A stretch of 64,000 bases of DNA from Bacteroidales bacterium (GCA_949419965.1 CASPAC010000002.1:26592-90591); one strand, 5' to 3'; counted from the stretch's first letter, positions 1 through 9,075 are shown. The notes: generated by a model from the sequence alone, not told the origin. Numbers and translations are program-made.

Positions 1-139
1 CCCTCGGGTCCTCCGACGGTTCCGCGAATACCCGAAATGGATTTGATAAGCGTCATATTCCTACGTGTTTGTCTATACCTATTAGTAAAAGAAATTTTTG
101 CTCCGAAGTTTTGTTATTCGACGTAAATATATTACTTTT

Positions 140-1048
140 ATGCCAATTATGAAAATGCAAAATCAGACCGTTATGCGTACTATCCCTGCTTCCGAGTTGA
201 TTATCAACGAAGACGGCTCCATTTTCCACCTCCACCTCCGTCCCGAACAGCTGGCCGACACCGTCATTCTGGTCGGCGATCCGGGCCGTGTGGCCCTCGT
301 CGCCGAACATTTCGAGAATATCGAATGCAAGGTCTCCAACCGCGAGTTCAACACCGTGACCGGCACCTACAAGGGCAAGCGGATGACCGTTCTCTCGACC
401 GGCATCGGCATCGGCAACATCGACATCTCCGTCACGGAGCTCGACGCTTTGGCCAACGTCGATTTCGCCACCCGCCAGGAGAAACCCGAGAAAAAACAGC
501 TCACGCTGGTGCGTCTCGGCACTTCGGGCGCCATCCAGTCCGACATCAAGGTCGGCGACTTCCTCTTCTCGCGCACGTCGGTAGGTTTCGACGGCCTGCT
601 GAGTTATTACAAAGGTCGCGACGGTGTCTGCGATCTGGAGCTGGAGGAGGCTTTCGTCAAGCACACCGGTTGGTACGAGAAGATGCCGCGGCCCTATTTC
701 GTCAACGCCGACAAAACGCTCTTCGAGCTCTTCAAGGATTCGACCGTCGAGGGCATGACCATCGCCGCTCCCGGTTTCTACGCGCCGCAGGGCCGTTGGG
801 TGCGGCTCGAGCCGCACGATCCCCGCCTGAACGAAAAGATCGAATCGTTCGACTTCGGCGGACGGCGCATCACCAACTTCGAAATGGAGGGTTCGGCCCT
901 CGCCGGCCTGGCCGCACTGATGGGCCACCGCGCCGCCACCATCTGCACGATCATCGCCCAGCGCATCGCGCTGAACGCATGCACCGACTACAAGCCTTTC
1001 GTGCGCAAGATGATCGTCATGGCGCTCGACAAGCTGGCTACCTTGTAA
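140..1048 (+). CDS. Nucleoside phosphorylase, uridine phosphorylase-like
   Basis: About 302 residues. It should catalyse phosphorolysis of a nucleoside, probably uridine, in cytosolic pyrimidine or purine salvage. Visible PNP/UDP family features are the N-terminal 'VILVGDPGRV' phosphate-binding segment, 'STGIGIGNIDI', 'RLGTSGAIQ' and the substrate-pocket motif 'NFEMEGSALAGLAALMGHR' near the C-terminus. An in-frame TTG lies upstream at 98 but the ATG at 140 is preferred; a further ATG at 173 ('MRTIPASELI') is also possible because family similarity really begins there. It is followed 32 bases later by dnaN on the same strand. Exact nucleoside specificity cannot be read from sequence alone. Confidence 0.85.
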   Translation: MPIMKMQNQTVMRTIPASELIINEDGSIFHLHLRPEQLADTVILVGDPGRVALVAEHFENIECKVSNREFNTVTGTYKGKRMTVLSTGIGIGNIDISVTELDALANVDFATRQEKPEKKQLTLVRLGTSGAIQSDIKVGDFLFSRTSVGFDGLLSYYKGRDGVCDLELEEAFVKHTGWYEKMPRPYFVNADKTLFELFKDSTVEGMTIAAPGFYAPQGRWVRLEPHDPRLNEKIESFDFGGRRITNFEMEGSALAGLAALMGHRAATICTIIAQRIALNACTDYKPFVRKMIVMALDKLATL

Positions 1049-1080
1049 ATTCATCCTTATAGATAAACAGAAGAAAACGT

Positions 1081-2205
1081 ATGAAATTTTCCGTATCAAG
1101 TTCTGCTCTGCTTTCGCTGCTGGCCACCACCGGTAAGGTTATCAGCAACAAAAATACCCTGCCCATCCTCGACTACTTCCTCATGGAGTTGAGCGGCAGC
1201 GAGCTGAAGGTCACCACCTCCGACCTCGAAACCACGCTCGTCGGTTCGATCGCCGTGGAGAGCGTCGAGAGCGAGGGCACCATCGCCGCTCCCGCCAAGC
1301 TGATGCTCGATTCGCTGAAGGAGTTCCCCGAAATGCCGCTGACCGTCGAGGTCAACGAGAAGAACTGGGAGATCAAGATCAGCTGGAAGAGCGGTTCGCT
1401 CTCCATCCCCGGCGCCAGCGCCGTCAGCTATCCCGCCGTACCGCAGCTCAGCGCCGAGAAGAAGGAGATGAAGATGGACGTCGACACCCTCGTCGCCGGC
1501 ATCAACAAAACCATCTTCGCCACGGCCGACGACGAGCTGCGCCCCGTCATGAACGGTATCTTCATCAGCCTCACGCCCGGCACGCTGACGTTCGTCGGCA
1601 CCGACGCCCACAAGCTCGTCAAGTACGAGTCGGAGATGGAGAACGAGGTTAATTCGTCGTTCATCCTGCCCAAGAAGCCCGCCAACCTGCTCAAGTCGGT
1701 GCTCCTCAAGGAGGACGACGCCATCGAGGTGGCTTTCGATTCGAAAAACGCGCAGTTCAAGCTCAAGAGCCATACGCTCGTCTGCCGGCTGATCGAGGGC
1801 AACTATCCCAACTACAACGCCGTCATTCCGGAAAACAACCCCAACAAGGTGCTCGTCGACCGCATCGAGCTGCTCAACGGCATCAAGCGCGTGGCCGTCT
1901 GCTCGAACCCCACGACCAACCTCATCCGCATGGACATCGAGGCCAACAAGATCGCCCTCACGGCCCAGGACATCGACTTCTCGGTCTCGGCCAACGAAAC
2001 GATCTCGTGCAGCTACGACGGCCAGATGATCTCGATCGGCTTCAAGTCCACGTTCCTCGTAGAGATTCTCTCCAACATGGAGACCCCGACCGTGCAGGTC
2101 GAGCTGGCCGATTCGACCCGTGCCGGCGTCTTCAAGCCCGTCTACGACGAGAAGCAGAGCAGCGCCGCGCTCATGCTCCTCATGCCGATGATGATCAACG
2201 CTTAG
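1081..2205 (+). CDS. dnaN: DNA polymerase III sliding clamp (beta subunit)
   Basis: 374 residues, the normal length for the beta clamp, which dimerises into a ring around DNA and tethers the replicative polymerase. The N-terminus 'MKFSVSSSALLSLL' followed by 'NTLPILDYFLMEL', the central 'RPVMNGIFISL...TDAHKL' and the 'FLVEILSNM' segment are characteristic, and three repeated clamp domains span the length. The C-terminal 'LMLLMPMMI' corresponds to the usual clamp end. It heads a run of closely spaced plus-strand genes (10 bases to the next), suggesting co-transcription with the downstream exonuclease. Confidence 0.97.
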   Translation: MKFSVSSSALLSLLATTGKVISNKNTLPILDYFLMELSGSELKVTTSDLETTLVGSIAVESVESEGTIAAPAKLMLDSLKEFPEMPLTVEVNEKNWEIKISWKSGSLSIPGASAVSYPAVPQLSAEKKEMKMDVDTLVAGINKTIFATADDELRPVMNGIFISLTPGTLTFVGTDAHKLVKYESEMENEVNSSFILPKKPANLLKSVLLKEDDAIEVAFDSKNAQFKLKSHTLVCRLIEGNYPNYNAVIPENNPNKVLVDRIELLNGIKRVAVCSNPTTNLIRMDIEANKIALTAQDIDFSVSANETISCSYDGQMISIGFKSTFLVEILSNMETPTVQVELADSTRAGVFKPVYDEKQSSAALMLLMPMMINA

Positions 2206-2215
2206 GAGCGCCGCA

Positions 2216-2983
2216 ATGAAGCTGAACCTCAAGCGCCCGATCATCTTTTTCGACCTCGAGACCACAGGCGTCGACACCTCGAAGGACCGCATCGTCGAGA
2301 TTTCGATGATCAAGATCATGCCCGACGGCGAGGAGATCGTCAAAACCCGGCGTATCAATCCCGGCATGCCCATTCCGCCCGAGGCCACGGCCATCCACGG
2401 CATCTCCGACGCCGACGTCGCCGACCAGCCGCTCTTCGCGCAGGTCGCCAAGTCGCTCGAGCAGTTCGTGCGCGGATGCGACTTCGGCGGATTCAACTCC
2501 AACCGGTTCGACCTCCCCATGTTGGTCGAGGAGTTCATGCGCGCCGGCATCGACGTCGACTTCAAGCGCCGCAAGTTCATCGACGTGCAGAACATCTTCC
2601 ACAAGAAGGAGCAGCGCACTCTGGTCGCAGCCTATAAGTTCTATTGCGACAAGGAGCTCGAGGGCGCCCACTCGGCCGAGGCCGACACCCGGGCCACCTA
2701 CGAGGTGCTCAAGGCCCAGCTCGACCGCTACGACGACCTCGAAAACGACGTCGACGCCCTGGCCGCCTTCTCCTGCCGGGCCGAGGCCGCCGATTACGCC
2801 GGCCGCATCCTCTTCAACGACAAGGGCGAGGAGGTCTTCGGCTTCGGCAAGTACAAGGGACGTTCGGTCGCCGAGGTCTTCCGCGAGGAGCCCAGTTACT
2901 ACGCTTGGATGATGAACGGCGATTTCCCGCTCTACACCAAGCGGGTCATCACCGAAATCCGCATGCGCGACAAACTCAAATAG
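2216..2983 (+). CDS. DEDDh 3'-5' exonuclease, DnaQ/ExoX-like
   Basis: 255 residues. The first ~170 form an RNase H-fold exonuclease domain: Exo I motif 'FFDLETTGVDTSKDRIVEI' (Asp and Glu metal ligands), Exo II region 'GFNSNRFDLPML', and Exo III 'HSAEADTRATYEVL' with the catalytic His and Asp. The C-terminus 'FGKYKGRSVAEV...YYAWMM' resembles the small domain found at the end of ExoX/DUF3820-type proteins. It probably acts as a proofreading or repair exonuclease. It starts 10 bases after dnaN, so clamp and nuclease are likely co-expressed. Whether it is the replicative epsilon subunit or an accessory exonuclease is not resolvable here. Confidence 0.88.
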   Translation: MKLNLKRPIIFFDLETTGVDTSKDRIVEISMIKIMPDGEEIVKTRRINPGMPIPPEATAIHGISDADVADQPLFAQVAKSLEQFVRGCDFGGFNSNRFDLPMLVEEFMRAGIDVDFKRRKFIDVQNIFHKKEQRTLVAAYKFYCDKELEGAHSAEADTRATYEVLKAQLDRYDDLENDVDALAAFSCRAEAADYAGRILFNDKGEEVFGFGKYKGRSVAEVFREEPSYYAWMMNGDFPLYTKRVITEIRMRDKLK

Positions 2984-2986
2984 CCG

Positions 2987-4822
2987 ATGAAACGATTTTG
3001 CGCCACCTTGTTGTTGTCGATGTGGGTTCTTTGCGGCCTCGCTGCCGAAAAGTCCGCCGTCATCGTCAGCATCAACGGCTCCAAATACTACATCCATACC
3101 GTCCAGGCCGGCGACACGCTTTTCGGCCTGGCCAAGACCTACGAGGTCGCCGAGCAGGCCATCCTGCAAAGCAATCCGGCCGTCGCACAGGGTTTGCAGG
3201 CCGGTTCCACGCTCAAGATTCCTTTCGTTCCCGACGTCGTCGGGCGACCGTCCGAAAAGAGGCTTCGCAAAACGTTCGACACCCACCGCGTGGCCCAGGG
3301 CGAAACGCTCTACGCCATTTCGCGGCAGTACGAAATCCCCATCCCTACCATCATCGAGGACAACCCCTCGCTCGATCCCATCCGGCTCCGTCCCGGCGAG
3401 CGGATTCTGATCCGCAAGAAGAAGATCGGTTCCGAGGACGAGGCCGGTTCGCGGGCCCGGTGGGAGGAGTACCGTTCGTCGCTCAACAGCGTCGCCGATC
3501 CGGGCGATGCCTACCACATCGTCACCGCCGGCGAAACGTTCTATTCGCTCGCCCGCCGGTTCGGTATCTCCGAGCAGGAGTTGTCGGAGCTCAACGGCGG
3601 ACTCCGGGCCGCCGATCTCAAGGCCGGCGCCATGATCAAGGTCCCGCGCGAGACGGACGACGACGAATTCCCGCTCGACATTGCAGCCGAGGAGCTCGAC
3701 ACCGTCCGTTTCGAAGCTCCCGAAAAGATCAGGGAGTTCGAATTCCGCGCCCTGCGCCGCTCCGAGCCGCTCCGCATCTCCCTGTTGCTGCCCCTCTCCG
3801 TCGAGGGTAGCGGCGTCAACGAACGCTACCTCGAATTCTACCAGGGATTCCTGCTGGGACTCGACAGCGTCAAGCTCCGCTACGGTTATTCCATCGAGCT
3901 CACCCTTTTCAACACCGGGCGCAACAGCGAGAAGGTCGCCGAAATCGTCGACTCCGACGCTTTCGGACGCTCCGATCTGATCGTTGGTCCCGTCTACGAG
4001 GAGGGATTGGAGCCGGTCGTCTGGTTCGCCGAGCAGCAGCAGATTCCCGTCGTCTCGCCGTTGGCCCATATCGAGCGGACCAACAGCGACATCCTCTTCC
4101 AGCTCGCACCCGATCCGGCCCGCAAGTACGAAAAGGCCGCCGATCTCTTCAACGGGGAGCGGCGCGTCACGCTCATCTACACCGAGAACACCGACACCGA
4201 TTTCGAGGCCGAGATGCTCGCCCTGCTCGGCGACCATCCCTACCGCACCCATACCTATAAATATGAGCATCCCAACGACATCGCCCGGCGCGGCGGCCGC
4301 AGTGCGGCGGACCTCACGTCGTTGCTCAACAACGACGAAGACAACGTCATCATCGTCTTGGCCGACAACGAAATCGACGTCGACCGTGTCCTGGCGGCCA
4401 TCGCTTCGGCCGACACCAGCATCACCGCACGCCGGAGCACCGCGCCGCGTTTCGTGGTCCTGGGCAACGCCCGTTGGAACCGCTACCACAACATCGACCG
4501 CACCATGTTCTTCAAGGACCGCGTGATTTTCTTCTCGACCTACCACGCCAAGCGCGATTCCGAGGTCGTACGGGCCTTCGACGGCGCCTACATCCGCGCT
4601 TTCAACGCGCTGCCTTCGCTCTATTCCTACCGCGGATTCGACACGGCCATGATCTTCGCCCCGGCCATGTACAACGACATCGAGTACGACATGGAGGGCC
4701 GGCGTTACCTGCCGTTGCAGACTTCCTACGTCTTCCGGCAGGAGGGCGAGAGCCGCAACCACACCAACCGCAACTGGACCCGGGTCAACTACCAGCCCGA
4801 CTTCACCATAACCATCGAATAG
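2987..4822 (+). CDS. LysM-repeat protein with periplasmic-binding-protein-like domain
   Basis: 611 residues with an N-terminal signal peptide (about residues 1-20, 'LLLSMWVLCGLAA'). Three LysM peptidoglycan-binding repeats follow: around 36-82 ('HTVQAGDTLFGLAKTYEV'), 98-142 ('HRVAQGETLYAISRQYEI') and 175-220 ('YHIVTAGETFYSLARRFGI'). From about residue 265 the protein becomes a type-1 periplasmic-binding fold ('ISLLLPLSVEGSG...FYQGFLLGLDS', 'DLIVGPVYEEG'). This architecture is common in Bacteroidetes and suggests a cell-wall-anchored periplasmic protein; the ligand is unknown. It lies 3 bases after the exonuclease gene and 5 before rex, in one transcription unit. Confidence 0.85.
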   Translation: MKRFCATLLLSMWVLCGLAAEKSAVIVSINGSKYYIHTVQAGDTLFGLAKTYEVAEQAILQSNPAVAQGLQAGSTLKIPFVPDVVGRPSEKRLRKTFDTHRVAQGETLYAISRQYEIPIPTIIEDNPSLDPIRLRPGERILIRKKKIGSEDEAGSRARWEEYRSSLNSVADPGDAYHIVTAGETFYSLARRFGISEQELSELNGGLRAADLKAGAMIKVPRETDDDEFPLDIAAEELDTVRFEAPEKIREFEFRALRRSEPLRISLLLPLSVEGSGVNERYLEFYQGFLLGLDSVKLRYGYSIELTLFNTGRNSEKVAEIVDSDAFGRSDLIVGPVYEEGLEPVVWFAEQQQIPVVSPLAHIERTNSDILFQLAPDPARKYEKAADLFNGERRVTLIYTENTDTDFEAEMLALLGDHPYRTHTYKYEHPNDIARRGGRSAADLTSLLNNDEDNVIIVLADNEIDVDRVLAAIASADTSITARRSTAPRFVVLGNARWNRYHNIDRTMFFKDRVIFFSTYHAKRDSEVVRAFDGAYIRAFNALPSLYSYRGFDTAMIFAPAMYNDIEYDMEGRRYLPLQTSYVFRQEGESRNHTNRNWTRVNYQPDFTITIE

Positions 4823-4827
4823 CCGCC

Positions 4828-5475
4828 ATGGGAGCTTTGACCAACGGAATTCCCGAAAAAACCATCGAGCGTCTGAGCGAGTACCGCCGTACGCTGCTCG
4901 CCAGCCACCGCCAGGGCATCACCCACATCTTCTCGCACGTGCTGGCCGGTATCCACGGCATCACGGCCGTACAGGTGCGCCGCGACCTGATGCTGATCGG
5001 TTTTTCGAGCGACACCAAAAAGGGCTACGACGTGCAGGTGCTCATCGAGTACATCAGCAAGATTCTCGACAGCCCCGCTCCCATGAACATCGCCGTGCTC
5101 GGCATGGGCCACCTGGGCCAGGCCATCACCAAATACTTCAACGGCAAAGGCTTGAATCTCAAGATCACCGCTGCGTTCGACGTCGATCCCAAGAAGGTGG
5201 GCCGCACCATCGACGGCATTCCCTGCTACCACATGAACACGTTCGAGGATATGGTGGAGGACCGCGATATTTCGATCGTCATCGTCTCGTCGCCCACCAA
5301 GGTGGCTCCCGAGCTGGTCGTGCCGATCATCAACGCCGGCATCAAAGGGGTTCTGAACTTCACGTCCACACCGCTCAACTTCCCGCAGGGCATCGTCGTC
5401 GAGAATTACGACATCACCACGCTGCTCGAAAAGGTCGCTTACTTCGTCAAGGAGAACGACGCTTCCAATCCGTAG
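4828..5475 (+). CDS. rex: Redox-sensing transcriptional repressor Rex
   Basis: 215 residues, the expected Rex length. Residues ~1-80 form a winged-helix DNA-binding domain beginning 'IPEKTIERLSEYRRTL'; residues ~85-210 form an NADH/NAD+-binding Rossmann domain with the glycine motif 'VLGMGHLGQAI'. Rex senses the NADH/NAD+ ratio and represses fermentation and respiration genes when NADH is low. The reading frame is open far upstream, but the ATG at 4828 immediately after the stop of the LysM gene gives the correct family N-terminus. Only 4 bases separate it from the next gene. Confidence 0.95.
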   Translation: MGALTNGIPEKTIERLSEYRRTLLASHRQGITHIFSHVLAGIHGITAVQVRRDLMLIGFSSDTKKGYDVQVLIEYISKILDSPAPMNIAVLGMGHLGQAITKYFNGKGLNLKITAAFDVDPKKVGRTIDGIPCYHMNTFEDMVEDRDISIVIVSSPTKVAPELVVPIINAGIKGVLNFTSTPLNFPQGIVVENYDITTLLEKVAYFVKENDASNP

Positions 5476-5479
5476 TGCC

Positions 5480-6043
5480 ATGCGCCTTTTCAGAGGTTTC
5501 GCTGCGCTCCCCGCGTTCCGGCATGCCGTCGTCACGATCGGTTCGTTCGACGGGGTCCATCTCGGCCACCGCGCTTTGATCGGGCGCCTCGTCGCCGAGG
5601 CCCGGGCAGTTGGCGGAGAAAGCGTCGTCCTCACGTTCGAGCCGCATCCGCGCGTTATCTTGGGAGACAGCGACGGACTGCGCATTCTCACTCCGCTCGA
5701 CCGAAAGGCTGCGTTGCTGGAACAGCTCGGGGTCGATGTCCTCATCGTCATTCCGTTCGACCGCGCATTCAGCGCCTTGTCGGGCCGCGAGTTCATCCGG
5801 CAGCATATCTGCCAGACGATCGGCGCCGAAACCATCGTCGTCGGTTACAACCACCGCTTCGGCCATGACCGGCTCGACGCCGACGGTGTCGAGACTCTCG
5901 GTGTGCTGCGCGTCGTGCGGGTCGGCGAGTGTCTCGTCGACGGCCGGCACGTCAGCTCCACCGTCATCCGCCGCCTGCTCGACGAGGGCAGGGTAGAGGA
6001 GGCCGAACGGTTGCTGGGACACAGCGCGGAAATCCATAGTTAG
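5480..6043 (+). CDS. FAD synthetase-domain protein, RibF N-terminal half only
   Basis: 187 residues. It contains the FMN adenylyltransferase nucleotidyl-transferase domain: 'IGSFDGVHLGHRAL' (nucleotide-binding HxGH), 'LTFEPHPR', 'VGYNHRFGHDR' and the closing 'SSTVIRRLL'. These match the FAD synthetase half of bifunctional RibF. The C-terminal riboflavin kinase domain (normally another ~120 residues) is absent: the frame stops at 6043 and no kinase motif follows in any frame. It may therefore make FAD from FMN only, or be a paralogue alongside a full RibF elsewhere. It is in the rex operon, which makes a link to redox cofactors attractive but inferential. Confidence 0.85.
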   Translation: MRLFRGFAALPAFRHAVVTIGSFDGVHLGHRALIGRLVAEARAVGGESVVLTFEPHPRVILGDSDGLRILTPLDRKAALLEQLGVDVLIVIPFDRAFSALSGREFIRQHICQTIGAETIVVGYNHRFGHDRLDADGVETLGVLRVVRVGECLVDGRHVSSTVIRRLLDEGRVEEAERLLGHSAEIHS

Positions 6044-6133
6044 TTGTTCCGAACTTCCGTCTCCGCCCCAATGTCCCTGCATCCCGGAAAACGAATCGCT
6101 CCATTCCGAATTTATTGTCAAGAACCGATAACC

Positions 6134-6541
6134 ATGCTTTCCTACGATTGTAAAATACGCGTGTGGTACAAGCACACCGACCAGATGGGCATCTGCCACC
6201 ATTCCAACTACATCTGTTACTACGAAGCCGCCCGCAGCGAGTGGATGCGGGCCTTGGGGCTGCCTTTCTCCGAGGTCGAGCGCCGCGGCATCATGATGCC
6301 CATCCTCGAGGTGCAGTCCAAATACCTGCGGCCGGCCCGCTACGACGAGTTGCTGACGGTCCGCATCGCCCTCAAGGAGTTGCCCGCGGCACGCATCACG
6401 TTCCATTACGAAATCCGCAATGAGCAGGGCGATATGCTCAATACCGGCATGACGCAGCTGGGCTTCATCCACAGCGACACGCGGCGCCCCTGCCGTTGTC
6501 CCGAATGGTTCCTCGCGCTGCTCCAGGAGAAAGCCGAATAG
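6134..6541 (+). CDS. Acyl-CoA thioesterase, YbgC/4HBT hot-dog family
   Basis: 135 residues with a single hot-dog fold. The N-terminal active-site signature 'VWYKHTDQMGICHHSNYICYYE' region contains the catalytic Asp and the family 'Y-x-x-T/D-x-x-G-x-x-x-x-x-x-Y' spacing, and 'YLRPARYDELLTV' corresponds to the conserved second strand. It probably hydrolyses acyl-CoA thioesters; the acyl chain preference is unknown. The frame is open upstream to 6044, but the ATG at 6134 gives the family start. The ~90-base gap from the ribF-like gene could hold its own promoter. Confidence 0.87.
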   Translation: MLSYDCKIRVWYKHTDQMGICHHSNYICYYEAARSEWMRALGLPFSEVERRGIMMPILEVQSKYLRPARYDELLTVRIALKELPAARITFHYEIRNEQGDMLNTGMTQLGFIHSDTRRPCRCPEWFLALLQEKAE

Positions 6542-6778
6542 CGCCCGTTTCTCGCAAAGCAATCCGCACCGCGTCCCGATCGCACGGTGCGGATTATTGT
6601 TTCGCCCGACTCCATATCGAGCCCGCCGGCAGCTGAATCCGAGCCCGCCTTGCAACAGACATCGCAAAAGATATAACTCCGCCGGCCCGGCTACACCCCA
6701 TAAAAAAACCGCATGTCGATCACATGCGGTTCCTCTTAATAATTACGATGTCCCGGTATCCGGGCGCCCGTCGGCATT
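6542..6778. other. Intergenic region between convergent genes
   Basis: About 240 bases between the convergent thioesterase and htpG genes. It contains a stem around 6,709-6,736 formed by 'CCGCATGT' and 'ACATGCGG' flanked by A-rich and T-containing sequence, a reasonable shared transcription terminator. No credible coding frame was seen. Confidence 0.5.
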
Positions 6779-8839
6779 CTATTTTTCGATCAGCGAGATC
6801 GACCGCTGGATAAAATCCGTCAGGTTCTTGCCTTTCAGCATGCCGTTGGTCAGCAGCGCCAGGTCGATGATCTGCCGCACCAGCCGGTTGCCGCCGCCGA
6901 TCTCCTTGAGACGTTCGTTGCGTTCGTCGCGCAGGGTCACCACCTTCTTCGACAGCTCCTCGCGCATCGATTTCTCCTCGGCCGTCAGGTCTTCCTCTTT
7001 CTTGTCCTTGACCGCTTCGTCGAAACGCTTCTCCTCGCTCACAGCCGCATCGATCTTCTTCGTGATGCTCTTCAGCTTGTCGCCGTAGGCCTTCTCGACG
7101 TCCGACAGAATGTCGATAACGATCGGGTGGTTGGCGTTCACCGCAATGGTGAAGTTGTCGGGCATCTGGCCGTAGAACTGGCTCATGCCTCCGCCGCCCA
7201 TCTGCGCCATCTCCTTCATGCGGCGCATGAATTCGTTCTGCGTGATGACCACGGGCGCCTCGTCGGGCGACATCGCTTCGAACGAGATCTGATAGCGGAT
7301 CTTCTCGTCGGCCGGCATCTGGCTCTCGAACACCGGCGTCAGAATCTCCTGCTGGGCTTCGGTCAGGGACATCTTAAGTTGTTCGTCCTTCTGAATGAGC
7401 TTGTCCGCCACATCGCTGTCCACGCGCACGAAACGCGTACCTTGGTTCTTCGATTCGTACCAGTTGATGTAGTGGTTGTCAAGCTGGCCGTTCATCTCCA
7501 GCACATCGTAGCCCTTGGCCTTGGCAGCTTCCAGGAACGTGTGCTTCTCCACCGGATCGTCCACATAGAGCAGCACCAGCGTTTTGTTCTTGTCCGTCTG
7601 CTGCTCCTTCACCATTTCGGCATACTCCTTCGGCGTGAAGTATTTGCCGTCCACGTTCTTCCACAGCATGAAATCCGTGGCTTTCTCCGCAAATTTCTCG
7701 TCGGTCAGAATACCGTACTGGATGAAAATCTTCAGATCGTCCCACTTCGCTTCGTAGTCGGCGCGCATCGTCGTGAAGAGCTCCTGCAGCCGGTCCGCCA
7801 CCTTGCGGGTGATGTAGCTCGAAATCTTCTTCACGTTGCTGTCGCTCTGCAGGTAGCTGCGCGAGACGTTCAGCGGAATGTCCGGCGAGTCGATCACGCC
7901 GTGCAGCAGCGTCAGATACTCCGGCACGATGCCCTCCACCTGGTCGGTCACGAACACCTGGTTGGAGTAGAGTTGTATCTTGTTCTTCTGTATCTCGAAA
8001 TTGTTGCGGATCTTCGGGAAGTAGAGGATGCCCGTCAGATGGAACGGATAGTCGATGTTCAGATGGATGTAGAACAGCGGATCGTCGCTCATGGGGAAGA
8101 GTTCGCGGTAGAATTCCTTGTATTGTTCCTCCGTGATCTCCGTCGGTTTGCGCGTCCAGAGCGGTTCGATGTTGTTGATTACGTTGTCCTTGTCCGTATC
8201 GACATATTTGCCGTCTTTCCACTCCTTGACCTTGCCCGAAACGATGGGTACCGGCAGGAAGCGGCAATATTTCTTCAGCAGGTCGTCGATTTTCGACTGC
8301 TCGGCATACTCCTGCGCATCTTCCGAAAGATGCAGCACGATCGTCGTGCCGCGGTCGCGTTGTTCGGCGAGTTCTTCCATCTCGAATTCGGGCGTTCCCG
8401 TGCAGCTCCAATGCACCGCCTTGGCGCCCTCCTTGTAGGACTGCGTGTAGATCTCCACCTTGTCCGCCACCATGAACGACGAGTAGAATCCCAGTCCGAA
8501 GTGGCCGATGATCGCCTGGTTCTGATACTTGGCCATGAACTCCTCGGCACCCGAAAAGGCGATCTGGTTGATGTACTTGTCCACTTCTTCGGCCGTCATG
8601 CCTATTCCGCGGTCGGTCACCGTCAGCGTCTTCTTCGCCGGATCGACCGTCACGCGCACCGACACATCGCCCAGCTCGCCCTTCACTTCGCCGATGGACG
8701 AAAGGGTCTTCAGCTTCTGCGTCGCATCCACTGCATTGGAAATCAGCTCGCGCAGGAAGATTTCATGATCCGAATAGAGAAATTTCTTGATTACCGGAAA
8801 GATGTTTTCCGTCGTAACTCCGATTTTGCCGTTTTTCAT
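6779..8839 (-). CDS. htpG: Molecular chaperone HtpG (Hsp90)
   Basis: 686 residues. The N-terminal GHKL ATPase domain shows 'LRELISNAVDATQK' (Mg/ATP Asn), 'VTDRGIGMTAEEV' and 'GHFGLGFYSSFMV'. The middle domain carries 'YLQSDSNVKKISSYI', preceded by 'DIPLNVSR', and the C-terminal dimerisation region ends in 'LLTNGMLKGKNL'. It folds and remodels client proteins in the cytosol. The open frame continues 71 codons further upstream to 9052, but the family N-terminus 'MKNGKIGVTTENIFP' fixes the start at 8839. A long leader with a perfect 10-base inverted repeat lies upstream, suggesting regulated (possibly heat-inducible) expression. Confidence 0.96.
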   Translation of the reverse strand: MKNGKIGVTTENIFPVIKKFLYSDHEIFLRELISNAVDATQKLKTLSSIGEVKGELGDVSVRVTVDPAKKTLTVTDRGIGMTAEEVDKYINQIAFSGAEEFMAKYQNQAIIGHFGLGFYSSFMVADKVEIYTQSYKEGAKAVHWSCTGTPEFEMEELAEQRDRGTTIVLHLSEDAQEYAEQSKIDDLLKKYCRFLPVPIVSGKVKEWKDGKYVDTDKDNVINNIEPLWTRKPTEITEEQYKEFYRELFPMSDDPLFYIHLNIDYPFHLTGILYFPKIRNNFEIQKNKIQLYSNQVFVTDQVEGIVPEYLTLLHGVIDSPDIPLNVSRSYLQSDSNVKKISSYITRKVADRLQELFTTMRADYEAKWDDLKIFIQYGILTDEKFAEKATDFMLWKNVDGKYFTPKEYAEMVKEQQTDKNKTLVLLYVDDPVEKHTFLEAAKAKGYDVLEMNGQLDNHYINWYESKNQGTRFVRVDSDVADKLIQKDEQLKMSLTEAQQEILTPVFESQMPADEKIRYQISFEAMSPDEAPVVITQNEFMRRMKEMAQMGGGGMSQFYGQMPDNFTIAVNANHPIVIDILSDVEKAYGDKLKSITKKIDAAVSEEKRFDEAVKDKKEEDLTAEEKSMREELSKKVVTLRDERNERLKEIGGGNRLVRQIIDLALLTNGMLKGKNLTDFIQRSISLIEK

Positions 8840-8965
8840 CTTGTCGCTCTTTTTCACGTTTCTTTCCCGTCCCGGCTCGGGCCCGGCCCCTTCTTCGGGT
8901 CTTTCGAAGGGCTCCGATCCGGTTCGTAGGGTCGGTTGTGTTATGGTTTTCTGTTTCCTCCTTTC

Positions 8966-8994
8966 GAACAAAGGGTGTGCCAGCCCCTTTGTTC
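8966..8994. promoter_or_regulatory. Operator-like inverted repeat upstream of htpG
   Basis: GAACAAAGGG (8966-8975) and CCCTTTGTTC (8985-8994) are perfect 10-base inverted arms separated by 9 bases, about 127 bases before the htpG start. The geometry (9-10 base arms, 9-base spacer, upstream of a chaperone gene) recalls the CIRCE operator of HrcA, but the arm sequence is not the CIRCE consensus. It could bind a dimeric regulator or form an RNA hairpin. Confidence 0.45.
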
Positions 8995-9050
8995 TGACAT
9001 TTTGGCAGTTCGCGTCTGACATCCCGTTCCGAATGACCTCTGCCACACAC

Positions 9051-9075
9051 AAAAAAGAGCCGGATTTTCCGGCTC
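9051..9075 (-). terminator. Intrinsic terminator (epimerase/trxA/dnaE direction)
   Basis: On the minus strand, GAGCCGGA and TCCGGCTC form an 8-base-pair stem with a 3-base loop followed by six T residues. It lies downstream of the aldose epimerase gene and separates it from the htpG leader. Confidence 0.75.

Noticed and set aside
1..46. Possible C-terminal tail of an upstream gene ending at the TGA at 44-46
   Set aside because: Only 14 codons are visible, not enough to support a gene.
53..1099. Long minus-strand frame opposite the nucleoside phosphorylase
   Set aside because: Mirror frame of a high-GC gene, with Glu/Asp/Val/Arg-rich composition and no domain; many similar shadows occur throughout the core.
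8966..8990. Sigma-54-like TGGCAC-N5-TTG motif upstream of htpG (minus strand)
   Set aside because: Lies inside the inverted repeat and the -12 box is TTGT rather than TTGC; not enough to call a sigma-54 promoter.
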